A stretch of 44,410 nt of DNA. Origin: Alphaproteobacteria bacterium (GTDB taxonomy: Bacteria; Pseudomonadota; Alphaproteobacteria; RF32; CAG-239). Made by a program: the position numbers and the translations under genes. The notes beneath the pieces were generated by a model. It was not told where the DNA came from. It saw only the letters and a list, made by a program, of their open reading frames with translations, and made no database searches. The stretch is taken from contig JAFVFH010000022.1 of assembly GCA_017475525.1 (NCBI GenBank), positions 1 to 44,410 of the forward strand, in the 5' to 3' direction. Within the stretch, counting starts at the first letter, position 1; each line of letters starts with the position of its first letter. Below, in pieces: positions 25,154-33,409 of this stretch.

Positions 25154-25990
25154 ATGGGCAGATTAAAAACTTTTGTATTAATGTTTGTTTTGGTTTTGAT
25201 TTTTATGACGGTCGGCGAGTTAATCGGTGGGGCAGAAGGTGGGCGTGTGGCTTTTTGGATGGCCGTTGTGATGAACTTTTTCGGTTATTTCTTCAGCGAT
25301 AAAATGGTTTTGAGGCAATATCGCGCTCGTCAGGTTCAAAAAAACAACGCACCTGAACTTTATGAAATCGTTGAATCTCTTTCACAAAAAGCTGAGCTTC
25401 CTATGCCGAAGGTGTATATAATAGATGAAAAAGTTCCGAATGCTTTTGCTACGGGGCGTAATCCGAGCCATGCAGCTGTGGCGGTGACAACAGGTTTACT
25501 GGAATTGATGAACAGAAATGAAATCGAAGGAGTTTTGGCGCACGAAATGAGCCATATTAAAAATTATGACATTTTGACTTCTTCAATTGCGACTGTTTTT
25601 GCAAGTGCAATCGGGATGCTTTCGAATATGGGACGCTATAACACTGTACCCGAAAGAAATAGGAAGGGAGGCGGATTAGCTGCTTTAGTTGGCGTTGTTT
25701 TGATGCCGGTTGCGGCGACAATTATTCGTTTTTCGATTTCACGCACAAGAGAATATGCGGCAGATGAGGGCTCAGCCAGACTGACAAAGCATCCTCAATG
25801 GCTTATCTCTGCGCTTTCAAAGCTTGAAGGATATGCAAAACAAGCGCTGATGAAAAATACGACGAACGAAACGGCGCACATGTTTATCATCAATCCTTTG
25901 TCCGGCGGAAATTTTGCTGCGCTTTTTTCAACGCATCCGTCAACAAAGGATCGTATTGAGCGCTTGGAAAAAATAGCACGGGAACTATAA
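25154..25990 (+). CDS. htpX: membrane zinc metalloprotease HtpX
   Basis: M48-family inner-membrane protease that degrades misfolded membrane proteins. The 278-residue protein has two N-terminal membrane helices, the zinc motif HEMSH at 130-134, two further helices (VFASAIGMLSNMG, then LVGVVLMPVAATIIRF), and the downstream metal ligand in SRTREYAADEGSARL. I chose ATG 25154 after AAAGGA; the longer TTG start at 25139 would bury that ribosome site. It is last in the alr operon and is followed by a terminator. Confidence 0.94.
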   Translation: MGRLKTFVLMFVLVLIFMTVGELIGGAEGGRVAFWMAVVMNFFGYFFSDKMVLRQYRARQVQKNNAPELYEIVESLSQKAELPMPKVYIIDEKVPNAFATGRNPSHAAVAVTTGLLELMNRNEIEGVLAHEMSHIKNYDILTSSIATVFASAIGMLSNMGRYNTVPERNRKGGGLAALVGVVLMPVAATIIRFSISRTREYAADEGSARLTKHPQWLISALSKLEGYAKQALMKNTTNETAHMFIINPLSGGNFAALFSTHPSTKDRIERLEKIAREL

Positions 25991-25992
25991 GA

Positions 25993-26020
25993 AAAAGCCA
26001 CCTTTTATGGTGGCTCTTTT
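25993..26020 (+). terminator. intrinsic terminator after htpX
   Basis: Stem AGCCACC 25996-26002 with GGTGGCT 26009-26015, loop TTTTAT, then CTTTT. Confidence 0.85.
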
Positions 26021-26039
26021 ATTCAAATATGTTAACTTA

Positions 26040-26717
26040 TCAGTTCTTTAATTTATTCCAGCCTTTCGGTGCTTGTTGTTGAGGCGCTTGGGGCATATTT
26101 TGAGAAGGTGTTTCCCAATTACGCACAGGCTGAGCTGAATTTTGCTTGCCAACCATTGCCTTGTCTTCATCAGAGAATGCAACACCGGTCGGCATTAACT
26201 GATTTAAGAGTGCTGGCGACACAAAATCAATACGACCCTCGGCAAAAACAGAACTAACGGCTTCAAGCGATTTTTGCGCCGGTGCGGCATTAAAGGATTT
26301 CATCGTGCCACCGTAAAAAACGGTGATTGAAGGGCAGGTATCTGAAAACAAAACATCTGTCGCGTCAATACCGCGAATAAAACGAAGCATTATTTTCGGT
26401 TCGATTTGGCAATTCGCGGATACTTCGGAAATATTTGTCGGGGTTTGGAAAAATTCTTTAATAAACACACTCTTTTCTTCGCCAAGCATACCGCAATAAC
26501 CTGTGAGAGCCATTTGATCTAAGGTGTAACCCTGATAGCCGGAAGGCGCCATTTGCACCGTGTAGCAAAAAACACGTTCCGAATTGACAATATTGTTTAA
26601 GGCTGAAGCAGGTAAATTCTTTGCAATGTAAGGGGTGATGTTTGCTGTTTGTGCATTTGCAAGCGAAGCAAAAGACAAAACAAGAGCAACAGATGATAAA
26701 AAGTGTGATATTTTCAT
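26040..26717 (-). CDS. secreted protein of unknown function
   Basis: 225 residues with a signal peptide (cleavage after ANA, mature QTANITPY). The mature part has four Cys residues in the middle (FCYTVQM, YCGMLGE, NCQIEP, TCPSI) and a C-terminal Gln/Pro-rich low-complexity tail. No family recognised. AGGAG lies before the ATG. It runs in the same direction as the next secreted gene, 112 nt away. Confidence 0.65.
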   Translation of the reverse strand: MKISHFLSSVALVLSFASLANAQTANITPYIAKNLPASALNNIVNSERVFCYTVQMAPSGYQGYTLDQMALTGYCGMLGEEKSVFIKEFFQTPTNISEVSANCQIEPKIMLRFIRGIDATDVLFSDTCPSITVFYGGTMKSFNAAPAQKSLEAVSSVFAEGRIDFVSPALLNQLMPTGVAFSDEDKAMVGKQNSAQPVRNWETPSQNMPQAPQQQAPKGWNKLKN

Positions 26718-26829
26718 AAATAAAAACTCCTTTGAATACTAATTTGTCATCTTAGTTTATCGTTATTTGTTTAAAATTTTCATAAGAAAATCTGATTTAA
26801 GGCAAATAACGTAATCAGTTTGAAACAAA

Positions 26830-27438
26830 CTAATCCGTCCCTAAAATATCGACAGTATTGAACAAAATGTTGTCAAAGCTCAAACCCGTTGCATTTTCGA
26901 TGGTGTTTAAGAAACCGACGAAAACATGGCTGAACGGATCTGAAGCATCTTGGACGTCTGTGACGCTTTCTTGAAGCTTTTGACGGTATTTCGCCGGCAT
27001 ATTTTGGACTTTTTGATTGTAGCTTTCAGGGATTTGGTAGCCCATTTTTCTTAAATGATCCAGCATGACAACCATGTTGTGACGATTGACTTCCGGTGCC
27101 AAATATTCTTGATCGCCGGTGTTAAATGTGGTGCCTTCACCTATATAGTTCAGTTTTCCTTGCTGACCGCTACCGCGCCATGTGCGAATACCGCTTCTGT
27201 CACGAGAGCGCGCCCATGGATCAACGGGCAAAATTTCGCCTCCGCCGGCATTGTTTGAATACACGGGGGCGTTTGTAATGTCGCTACCAGCAGCATTTGC
27301 AACATTGTCACCGAAATAGCCGTTGTTCGGAGAAGGAGGCTGTGCCGTCCACGGATTGGCCGGAAGCTGTGCATAAGAAACGCCTGCAAAAACAGAAAAT
27401 GTTGCAACAAGGCTCATCATTTTAAGAAAACGGAACAT
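26830..27438 (-). CDS. secreted protein of unknown function
   Basis: 202 residues starting MFRFLKMMSLVATFSVFAG with a signal peptide ending SYA. The mature protein is Asn/Gly/Pro-rich up to about residue 95 and then helical with Met-rich stretches (MVVMLDHLRKMGYQIPESY). AGGAG at 27446-27450 supports this start over a longer frame. No known motif. It lies between two other minus-strand genes with gaps of 112 and 60 nt. Confidence 0.65.
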   Translation of the reverse strand: MFRFLKMMSLVATFSVFAGVSYAQLPANPWTAQPPSPNNGYFGDNVANAAGSDITNAPVYSNNAGGGEILPVDPWARSRDRSGIRTWRGSGQQGKLNYIGEGTTFNTGDQEYLAPEVNRHNMVVMLDHLRKMGYQIPESYNQKVQNMPAKYRQKLQESVTDVQDASDPFSHVFVGFLNTIENATGLSFDNILFNTVDILGTD

Positions 27439-27498
27439 CTTTTTTCTCCTTTTAAAGCTCATAAGAAGATTATAACACAATTTTTTGTAAAAAAACAG

Positions 27499-28197
27499 TT
27501 ACAATATTGTTTCATTTTGCTTTTTTTGAGAAATAGATTCTATTTGTGTTTCTAACTCTTTGATTCTACGCTCAATTAATGCAATGTCTTCTGCAATCGG
27601 ATCTGTTAAATTTTTATCCACACCATAGGCGCAAAAAATGGTGTTTGATTTTTGTTTTTGATGGGTTTGATGCGCTGCCGGACCGACAACGGTCGTGTTT
27701 TTTTCAACATCTTTTACAACAACGGCGTTTGAACCGATTTTTGCATTATCCCCGATTTTGACAGGACCTAAGATTTGAGCGCCTGAGCCGATGACGACGT
27801 TGTTTCCGACACTAGGGTGTCGTTTGCCTGTTTTTTTGCCTTTTTCATTGAATAAATTTGTACCGCCTAAAGTGACACCGTGGTATATTGTGACCTGATT
27901 GCCGATTTCTGATGTTTCGCCAATCACAACGCCCATACCGTGGTCAATAAAAAAGCCTTCGCCGATGTGAGCTGCAGGATGAATTTCGACACCGGTTAAA
28001 AAGCGGGTGACTTGTGATAGGAATCTGGCAAGGAGGCGCCAATTTTTTTGCCACAGGAAGTGATTGATACGATAGCAAAATATGGCATGAAAGCCCGAAG
28101 AAAATAAAATTGCCTGAAGCTTGGTTGAAGTTGCCGGATCACGCGCTGTCACAGATTCTAAATCAGATAAAATTAAAGACTTGAAATTTTTTTTCAT
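27499..28197 (-). CDS. cysE: serine O-acetyltransferase
   Basis: Acetylates serine with acetyl-CoA, the first step of cysteine synthesis. The 232-residue protein has the N-terminal helical region with PATSTKLQAILFSSGFHAI and left-handed beta-helix hexapeptides from about 95 on (IHPAAHIGEGFFIDHGMGVV, IGETSEIGN, VTIYHGVTLGG). The catalytic His motif and the GKKTGKRHPSVGNNVVIGSG loop are present. It is the short EpsC/CysE type. It is divergent from the hydrolase gene, with 73 nt between them. Confidence 0.93.
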   Translation of the reverse strand: MKKNFKSLILSDLESVTARDPATSTKLQAILFSSGFHAIFCYRINHFLWQKNWRLLARFLSQVTRFLTGVEIHPAAHIGEGFFIDHGMGVVIGETSEIGNQVTIYHGVTLGGTNLFNEKGKKTGKRHPSVGNNVVIGSGAQILGPVKIGDNAKIGSNAVVVKDVEKNTTVVGPAAHQTHQKQKSNTIFCAYGVDKNLTDPIAEDIALIERRIKELETQIESISQKKQNETIL

Positions 28198-28270
28198 TTC
28201 GTGTTATATTCCTTTCATTAGAGTCTAAATATAGAAACGAAAGTTAATCTTGTAAAGAGGTTTTATTAAT

Positions 28271-29005
28271 ATGGTTGAAGTGTTGTTTAATGGTCCTGCC
28301 GGCAGATTAGAGGGCAGATATCACAAATCAGAACGTGAAAATGCGCCTGTTGCGCTTATTTTGCATCCGCACCCGCAATATGGCGGCACGATGAATAATA
28401 AGGTGGTCTACACGTTGTTTAGTTGTTTCAGGGATTTAGGTTTTTCCGTTTTAAGATTTAATTTCAGAGGAGTCGGGCGCTCGGTCGGTCAGTTTGAAGA
28501 CGGACCGGGGGAACTCGCAGATGCGACTGCCGCTTTGGATTGGTTGCAGCATGAAAATATTGATGCAAAACAATGCTGGATTGCAGGCTATTCTTTCGGG
28601 GCGTGGATTGGGATGCAACTGTTGATGCGCAGGCCTGATATCAACAACTTTATCGCTGTTTCACCACCGGCTAACGAAAAGGATTTTACGTTTTTGGCGC
28701 CATGTCCGACTTCAGGTTTGATTATTCAAGGCGGTCAAGATGAGATTGATGATCCGGATCAGGTGATGCAACTTGCAAGGCGCTTGAATATGCAGCGTCA
28801 TGCTGATGTGGATTATGCTCTTATTGAAGAAGGCGACCATATGTATAACAACCATTTGGTTGATTTATACAAAGTGACAGGCAATTATATTTTAGACATC
28901 TTAAATCATCGTCGTCCGAAGAAGAAAAAAGAATTCACGCCTGAAGAAGAAGCTTTGATGCTTCAAAATGAGGCGATGATGATGGATGATGATGACGACG
29001 AATAA
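28271..29005 (+). CDS. alpha/beta hydrolase (COG2945-like)
   Basis: A 244-residue cytoplasmic hydrolase. The motif HPHPQYGGTMNNKVV with RFNFRGVGRSVGQFEDG near the N-terminus and the nucleophile elbow GYSFGAW (Ser in the centre) are typical of this family, widespread in Alphaproteobacteria including Rickettsia. The catalytic Asp lies around GGQDEIDD and the His in EEGDHMYNNHLV. The C-terminus has a highly acidic tail (MMMDDDDDE). The substrate is unknown. A structured 3' element follows. Confidence 0.83.
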   Translation: MVEVLFNGPAGRLEGRYHKSERENAPVALILHPHPQYGGTMNNKVVYTLFSCFRDLGFSVLRFNFRGVGRSVGQFEDGPGELADATAALDWLQHENIDAKQCWIAGYSFGAWIGMQLLMRRPDINNFIAVSPPANEKDFTFLAPCPTSGLIIQGGQDEIDDPDQVMQLARRLNMQRHADVDYALIEEGDHMYNNHLVDLYKVTGNYILDILNHRRPKKKKEFTPEEEALMLQNEAMMMDDDDDE

Positions 29006-29007
29006 AA

Positions 29008-29150
29008 ACAGGGCTTGTATAATTGGTCACTAACAGGCGCTTTTTCTTCTTGTGTAGCTATTTCTACATGTCGGCGAAAAAGCGCCTATTTTTGACCTAA
29101 TTCTCCAAACCCTGTTGGTTTTATGTATCTGCCCCGTTCTCCGAACTTTT
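29008..29150. other. large structured 3' element between the hydrolase gene and LRR 4 (copy 2)
   Basis: Three nested stems: AACAGGG/CCCTGTT, GGTC/GACC and AGGCGCTTTTTC/GAAAAAGCGCCT, with GTAG/CTAC at the tip. On the minus strand, just after the LRR 4 stop, it begins with TTCGGAGAACGGGGCAGATA (29126-29145), which matches the 20-nt unit of the element after LRR 2; the following ATAAAAYCAAYAG stretch is also shared. The stems differ in sequence from copy 1 but occupy equivalent places. It can terminate transcription from both sides. Confidence 0.68.
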
Positions 29151-29160
29151 AATTTTTTAT

Positions 29161-29982
29161 TTATTTGTATCTTAGTTTAAATGTGTTGCCAGATTTTTTG
29201 CTCAATTTTTCTGCCTCATCGATGGTATAGATACGCTTTTTAAGGTGATGGCCAGAGAGAATGTCGTTTGCACTTTTATACCATTTATTGTTATAAAAAA
29301 TTTGACCGTTTGAAGATTCTTCAAAGACTTTAATTGTTGCTATATCTTTAAGAGGGGCAGGTTGTCCGGAGCTTTGATAATTGTGTGCCGTTTCAAGCCA
29401 ATCTGTGCATTTTTGAGCATTTTTTTTAGAGCAAAAAATTTGTTGTATGCCACTCAAAGCTGATACATTTAAAAATCCGTTTTCCAAAAGATTATCAGAT
29501 AATACAATTTCTGTAATACCGGATTCTGCAAATGCATTATAAGAAATTGAGGTCACACTTTGTGGTATAGAAATTTGTGTTAAGGAAGGCAGTTGTCCAA
29601 AACTCCATGAATCAATGGATTTTAAACCTTCATTTAAGGTTACATTTGTTAATCCGCTATAAACAAAAGCATCATGTCCGACAGAAGTTACAGAAGAAGG
29701 AATTTCAACGGTTGTTAAATTTTGTGCACTTTGGAAAGCATATGCTCCTATAGATGTGATGCCTGAAATAGACAATGATGATATATTTTTGCCCCAAGGA
29801 GCATCGTCGTCACCATTAAAAGTGTAATCTTTCATATTTCCCGAACCTGTAATAGTGAGCTTTCCAGAATCATCTAGACTCCAATTGCATATATCATTTT
29901 CCGTAGCACCGCAAGAGCCCGATGTTTCAGCACGCGATGAAAAAGTAAAGAACATACAAAGAATTAATATAATTTGTTTCAT
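29161..29982 (-). CDS. secreted BspA-like LRR protein with FKLRYK tail (LRR 4)
   Basis: A 273-residue exported protein; signal peptide about 1-18 ending SRA, then CGATENDICNWSLDDSGKL, ITGSGNMKDY...APWG, and LRR_5-like repeats at about 70-170 (TTVEIPSSVTSVGHDAF, QISIPQSVTSISYNAF). The Cys pair is IFCSKKNAQKC, followed by IFYNNKWYKSANDILSG and the shared tail (IYTIDEA, GNTFKLRYK). AGGAG precedes the ATG. The gene has a class 1 leader (copy D) upstream and a structured 3' element downstream, the same layout as LRR 2. Confidence 0.87.
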   Translation of the reverse strand: MKQIILILCMFFTFSSRAETSGSCGATENDICNWSLDDSGKLTITGSGNMKDYTFNGDDDAPWGKNISSLSISGITSIGAYAFQSAQNLTTVEIPSSVTSVGHDAFVYSGLTNVTLNEGLKSIDSWSFGQLPSLTQISIPQSVTSISYNAFAESGITEIVLSDNLLENGFLNVSALSGIQQIFCSKKNAQKCTDWLETAHNYQSSGQPAPLKDIATIKVFEESSNGQIFYNNKWYKSANDILSGHHLKKRIYTIDEAEKLSKKSGNTFKLRYK

Positions 29983-30003
29983 TGAACTACTCCTAAAAGC
30001 ATT

Positions 30004-30163
30004 AAAAAAAACACTTTAGAAAAATATCCAAAGTGGGAGCCAAACAACTACCTAGACATAGCCAAACTTATTCGTCCGGAAAACCGTCTTATTTCGTTTA
30101 CTCCCCATATAAGGAGTTAAGCCTAGGAAATGCCGTTTGGACACCGCAACCATTTTGGTTACG
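30004..30163 (-). ncRNA. class 1 structured leader RNA, copy D
   Basis: Minus strand: first hairpin GTAACC/GGTTGC identical to copy C, GGTGTCC, long-range helices CCAAAC/GTTTGG and CCTAG/CTAGG, inner hairpin ACTCC/GGAGT, hairpin CGG-TTTT-CCG, junction ATAAG/GACGAATAA, and terminator CACTTT/AAAGTG with seven Ts. It is the most divergent class 1 copy, so its compensating changes are the most informative. GGGAG pairs with a downstream CTCCC here, where copies A-C have AGGAG with CTCCT. Confidence 0.83.
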
Positions 30164-30168
30164 ATTTT

Positions 30169-30197
30169 ATTATGTGCTATTTTTTAGGAAAAGTCAA
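30169..30197 (-). promoter_or_regulatory. sigma-70-type promoter of leader RNA D
   Basis: Minus strand: TTGACT 30192-30197, a 17-nt spacer, CATAAT 30169-30174; the start would be at the first leader hairpin. Confidence 0.72.
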
Positions 30198-30206
30198 AGA
30201 AAAAAA

Positions 30207-30830
30207 TCAGAAATTTGATTTTTCGTTTTGAACGGTTGTTTGGTTGCCGTGGCCGGGGTATAAAACGGTGTTGTCCGGCAAGGTGAAGATTTTGTTTTGA
30301 ATGTTTTTCATCAGCTCAACATGGTTGCCGCCTGAGCCTTCAATATCCGTTCGGCCGATACCTGATAAAAAAATTGTGTCGCCCGTAAAAGCAATATGAT
30401 TTTTTTTGTCATAATAAATTGCCGAATCGATGGTGTGTCCGGGGGTTGCAATGATTTTTAAGGATATATCAGGATTTTCTTTTAAGCTGATGATATCGCC
30501 ATTTTTCAAGGGCTCAATATTTTTGATGACGTTAAAATCCGTAAAATGAGCCGATAATAAAGGGTTTGAAAGATATTCTTTTGAAGCTTCAAGGCCGAAA
30601 ATTTGAATATTGAGGACATTTGAGAGTTCTCGTGCCGCGCCGATATGGTCTAAATGAGAGTGGGTGAGCAAAATCTTTTCAATTGTCCAAGCGTTTTGAT
30701 TGATGAGATTGATGAGCTCATCTGCGTGCGCCGACGGGTCGATGACAAAGCCGTGCTTTGAGGCTTCGTCAATATAAAAATAGCAATTTGCGGCAAAGAC
30801 GTCTGTCCATTCGAGTTTTTTGACAATCAT
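30207..30830 (-). CDS. metallo-beta-lactamase-fold hydrolase (glyoxalase II-like)
   Basis: A 207-residue cytoplasmic protein with the full metal-binding set: THSHLDHIG, PGHT, TGDTIF and a final PGHGNQT. Length and motifs fit the YcbL/GloB-like subgroup, which hydrolyses thioesters such as S-lactoylglutathione. The ATG at 30830 overlaps the stop of the PQ-loop gene (ATGA), so translation is coupled; the longer frame upstream is a shadow of that gene. Confidence 0.85.
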   Translation of the reverse strand: MIVKKLEWTDVFAANCYFYIDEASKHGFVIDPSAHADELINLINQNAWTIEKILLTHSHLDHIGAARELSNVLNIQIFGLEASKEYLSNPLLSAHFTDFNVIKNIEPLKNGDIISLKENPDISLKIIATPGHTIDSAIYYDKKNHIAFTGDTIFLSGIGRTDIEGSGGNHVELMKNIQNKIFTLPDNTVLYPGHGNQTTVQNEKSNF

Positions 30831-31123
30831 TTTTGACCTACCTGATAAGTTTTGTTTGTTTTTTGATAGTGTAATGTGAGAACAAAAGTTGTTAAAATCA
30901 ATACAATGTCCCATAAGGTTGCGCAAATCAGACCAATTTCAGGGGTTTCGAGCAAAACATAGCCAAGATATGAAAAATCCGAGACAATCCAAATCAACCA
31001 ACTGGGCAAACTTAAATCATCGGCTTTTTTTGTTTTAATGATTTTATATATCTGAGGGATATATGCGATAGATTGAGAAATCGTATATATCCCAAGCAAA
31101 GTAAGGGCAATGGCGTATTTCAT
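30827..31123 (-). CDS. small PQ-loop-like membrane protein
   Basis: 98 residues with three hydrophobic segments (about 3-22, 40-58, 64-85). YIPQIYKIIKTKKADDLSLPSWLIWIV contains a PQ motif with the Pro-Gln pair and the SLPSW continuation typical of PQ-loop/SWEET-like half transporters. It overlaps the downstream hydrolase by 4 nt and lies 9 nt after the CDF exporter gene, so all three are probably one transcript. The transported solute is unknown. Confidence 0.75.
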   Translation of the reverse strand: MKYAIALTLLGIYTISQSIAYIPQIYKIIKTKKADDLSLPSWLIWIVSDFSYLGYVLLETPEIGLICATLWDIVLILTTFVLTLHYQKTNKTYQVGQK

Positions 31124-31132
31124 GTTTTTCCT

Positions 31133-32029
31133 TTACAGATCGCATTTGTGACAACAATCTTCGTTTTCAAGCTGAATGTTGCAATGATTGATTTCGAACT
31201 TTTGAGAAAGCAAGTCGCTGATTTGATGTACCAATTCTAAATCAGAGCCCTTGATATGGCACTCCAAGGAAACATCGTGTTCGCTGATACACCAAACATG
31301 GATATGGTGCACATCTTCAACACCTTTGATTTTTTTGATGGCTTTTTCAATTTTGTTCAAATCAATGTTTTCAGGCGCCGCGTTCATTAAAATATTGACA
31401 ATCGGCTTGAAAGATACAACAGACTGAAAAATCATATAGATGGCGATGATTAAGGCAACGACGCCATCAACAAAATAAACATCAAACAATACAATTGAAA
31501 CGCCCGATAAGATAACACCGAGCGATCCGAAAGCATCTGCCAAGTTGTGTAAAAAAACCATTTTCATGTTGGCATTATGGTGTGCATCGTGGTGCGATAT
31601 TTTAGCTGTTAAAGCATCGACAATTAAGGCCAAAACGGAAACAAAAATGATGAGCCACCCGTCAATTTTTTGAGGGATAATCAGGCGTTCAATTCCTTCA
31701 GCAACTAAATAGAGCCCCGAGATGAAAAGCAAAATGAGGTTGACAAACCCGCCGATGACTTCTGCGCGTTTGAAGCCGTAGGTGTATTTTTTGGTGGCTT
31801 TTTTGTGTCCGATTTTAAAGGCAATCACGGCAATCAAAATTGAAAAGGCATCAGAGGTGTTGTGAAGCGCATCGCCGATGAGTGAAACAGAGCCTGCCAC
31901 AATACCACCGATAATCTCAACGACCGACAAGAGCATATTAATGACAAATGAGATGATGAGATATTTGATTGATTTTTCGCTGACCTCACCATGATGATGG
32001 TGATGTTCGTGGTGATGAGTGTGTGTCAT
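31133..32029 (-). CDS. cation diffusion facilitator (zinc/cadmium efflux)
   Basis: A 298-residue inner-membrane exporter. A His-rich N-terminus (MTHTHHHEHHHHHGE) precedes six membrane helices; the metal sites are HNTSD in TM2 and HNLAD in TM5, and a His-rich loop (ISHHDAHHNAN) sits between. The C-terminal cytoplasmic domain has VEDVHHIHVWCI and ends in CCHKCDL. This fits the ZitB/CzcD group. The ATG at 32029 was chosen for the His-rich start, with AAGG upstream. It is the first gene of the PQ-loop and hydrolase run. Confidence 0.92.
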   Translation of the reverse strand: MTHTHHHEHHHHHGEVSEKSIKYLIISFVINMLLSVVEIIGGIVAGSVSLIGDALHNTSDAFSILIAVIAFKIGHKKATKKYTYGFKRAEVIGGFVNLILLFISGLYLVAEGIERLIIPQKIDGWLIIFVSVLALIVDALTAKISHHDAHHNANMKMVFLHNLADAFGSLGVILSGVSIVLFDVYFVDGVVALIIAIYMIFQSVVSFKPIVNILMNAAPENIDLNKIEKAIKKIKGVEDVHHIHVWCISEHDVSLECHIKGSDLELVHQISDLLSQKFEINHCNIQLENEDCCHKCDL

Positions 32030-32138
32030 GATGCTAACCTTTCTTAATGTTAATTTGCGCGTTTTATGGGTAAAAGTCAAGAATTGATTTGATGTTTTGC
32101 TTTTATTCGTGCAATCTTTGATGTAGAGGGTCAAAAAT

Positions 32139-32756
32139 ATGAGCTATTGTAATTGGGACAAAACATCGGCAGTTAATCAGGCATATCACAACAAAGAGTG
32201 GGGTGTGCCGATCCATGATGATAAAAGACAATTTGAATATTTGAGCTTAGAGGTTATGCAATGCGGTTTAAGCTGGAGCATAGTCATTAACAAGCGTGAG
32301 ATTTTAAGAGCTTGTTTCGACGGATTTGATTTTGATAAGGTTGCTTTATATGATCCGCAAGATGTGGCGCGGATTATGGCAACGGATGGAATGATTAAAA
32401 GCGTGCGTAAAATCGAGGCGATTATTTCAAATGCCAAATGTTTTCAAAAAATAAGGGAAGAATTTGGCTCATTTGATGCTTATTTATGGGAATATTCGGG
32501 CGGAAAAACAATTTTATATGACAAACATAAAAAAGGGTATATCCCTGTTTCAAACGGATTATCGATCCAAATCAGTCAAGATTTGAAAAAAAAAGGTTTT
32601 AAGTTTTTGGGGCCTGTTGTGATGTATTCTCATTTACAGGCGTGCGGTATCATCAATGATCATGATGAGAACTGCGATAGATACAAATATATCAATGCGC
32701 ATTATCCCACCATCAAAAAACGGCGGGATAACGAAACAGAGGTGCAGAAGTTTTAA
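32139..32756 (+). CDS. tag: DNA-3-methyladenine glycosylase I
   Basis: Removes 3-methyladenine from alkylated DNA. The 205-residue protein has the family start CNWDKTSAVNQAYHNKEWGVPIHDD and the FEYLSLEVMQCGLSWSIVINKR block, followed by FLGPVVMYSHLQACGIINDHDENC with the C-terminal Cys/His set. It is a single gene, divergent from the CDF gene. Two other DNA repair genes (deoxyinosine glycosylase, ogt) lie within 7 kb. Confidence 0.93.
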   Translation: MSYCNWDKTSAVNQAYHNKEWGVPIHDDKRQFEYLSLEVMQCGLSWSIVINKREILRACFDGFDFDKVALYDPQDVARIMATDGMIKSVRKIEAIISNAKCFQKIREEFGSFDAYLWEYSGGKTILYDKHKKGYIPVSNGLSIQISQDLKKKGFKFLGPVVMYSHLQACGIINDHDENCDRYKYINAHYPTIKKRRDNETEVQKF

Positions 32757-32775
32757 AAAAATAAAATTTTTTGTC

Positions 32776-32804
32776 TTGACATCAGTGTTTCAAAGGCATA
32801 TCTT
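32776..32804 (+). promoter_or_regulatory. sigma-70-type promoter
   Basis: TTGACA 32776-32781, a 17-nt spacer and TATCTT 32799-32804, about 50 nt before the interrupted gene. Confidence 0.65.
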
Positions 32805-32856
32805 CTTTTTACTTTATCAAAAATTATAGGAATTATTCTCTTAAACACTATATATT

Positions 32857-33354
32857 ATGCCTACGATTTACAAAGTTTACGGGGATGAACGCAAATGGGT
32901 TTGCGCGTCCGGGTTCTTTAATGAAGACGAGGTCTATTCCAAGCAAGAGGCGCAAAAGATTCTCAAAGGCGAGCCTGAAAGATTGGTCGTCGATGTGTAT
33001 GACATTGCGCGAAGAACTTAAGCCAATGGTCAAGGTCATGGTTACGATTTGGTTTGCTGTATGGTCGTTTGGCGACATGGCAAACGGGCTGTGGCAGCTT
33101 CTGATGTGAGCGAAGATGAGAAAAAGAAAATGCTTTACGGTCAAATTTGTGTCGGCACTTATGCCGGCTCCAATCTTCGCGCTAATGTTGCGATGAAGGC
33201 TGTTTTGACAAGTTTTGCCTCAAACTGGCAAGAACAACTTGATGAAGCCTTTGGTCCGGTGCCATATAAGGTTGACATCAGAACCCTGAACGGACATGTT
33301 TTTGCCATCGGCAAGGACAAAATGCAAATTGAGATTTTGCCTCAAATGATGTAA
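32857..33354 (+). pseudogene. hypothetical gene interrupted by an in-frame ochre stop
   Basis: ATG 32857 opens a 54-residue frame (MPTIYKVYGDERKWVCASGF...) ending at TAA 33019-33021. The same frame then runs open from 33022 to the TAA at 33352-33354, encoding a soluble alpha/beta segment (YGQICVGTYAGSNLRANVAM, then GPVPYKVDIRTLNGHVFAIG). Because both halves are in one frame with one stop between, a nonsense change in a gene of about 165 residues is the simplest reading; two separate small genes is the alternative. No family recognised. A promoter lies upstream and a terminator downstream. No clear ribosome site precedes 32857. Confidence 0.5.
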
Positions 33355-33379
33355 AAACACCACCCCACACAAAAAAACG

Positions 33380-33409
33380 GAGCTCTCAAATGACTGAGAG
33401 CTCTTTTTT
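33380..33409. terminator. bidirectional terminator before the end of nadE
   Basis: Stem GAGCTCTCA 33380-33388 with TGAGAGCTC 33395-33403, six Ts on the plus side and seven As upstream; it closes the interrupted gene and the NAD operon. Confidence 0.87.

Noticed and set aside
32885-33109. A 74-residue overlapping ORF in another frame of the interrupted gene
   Set aside because: Both flanking halves of the interrupted gene share a different frame, and this one lacks a ribosome site.
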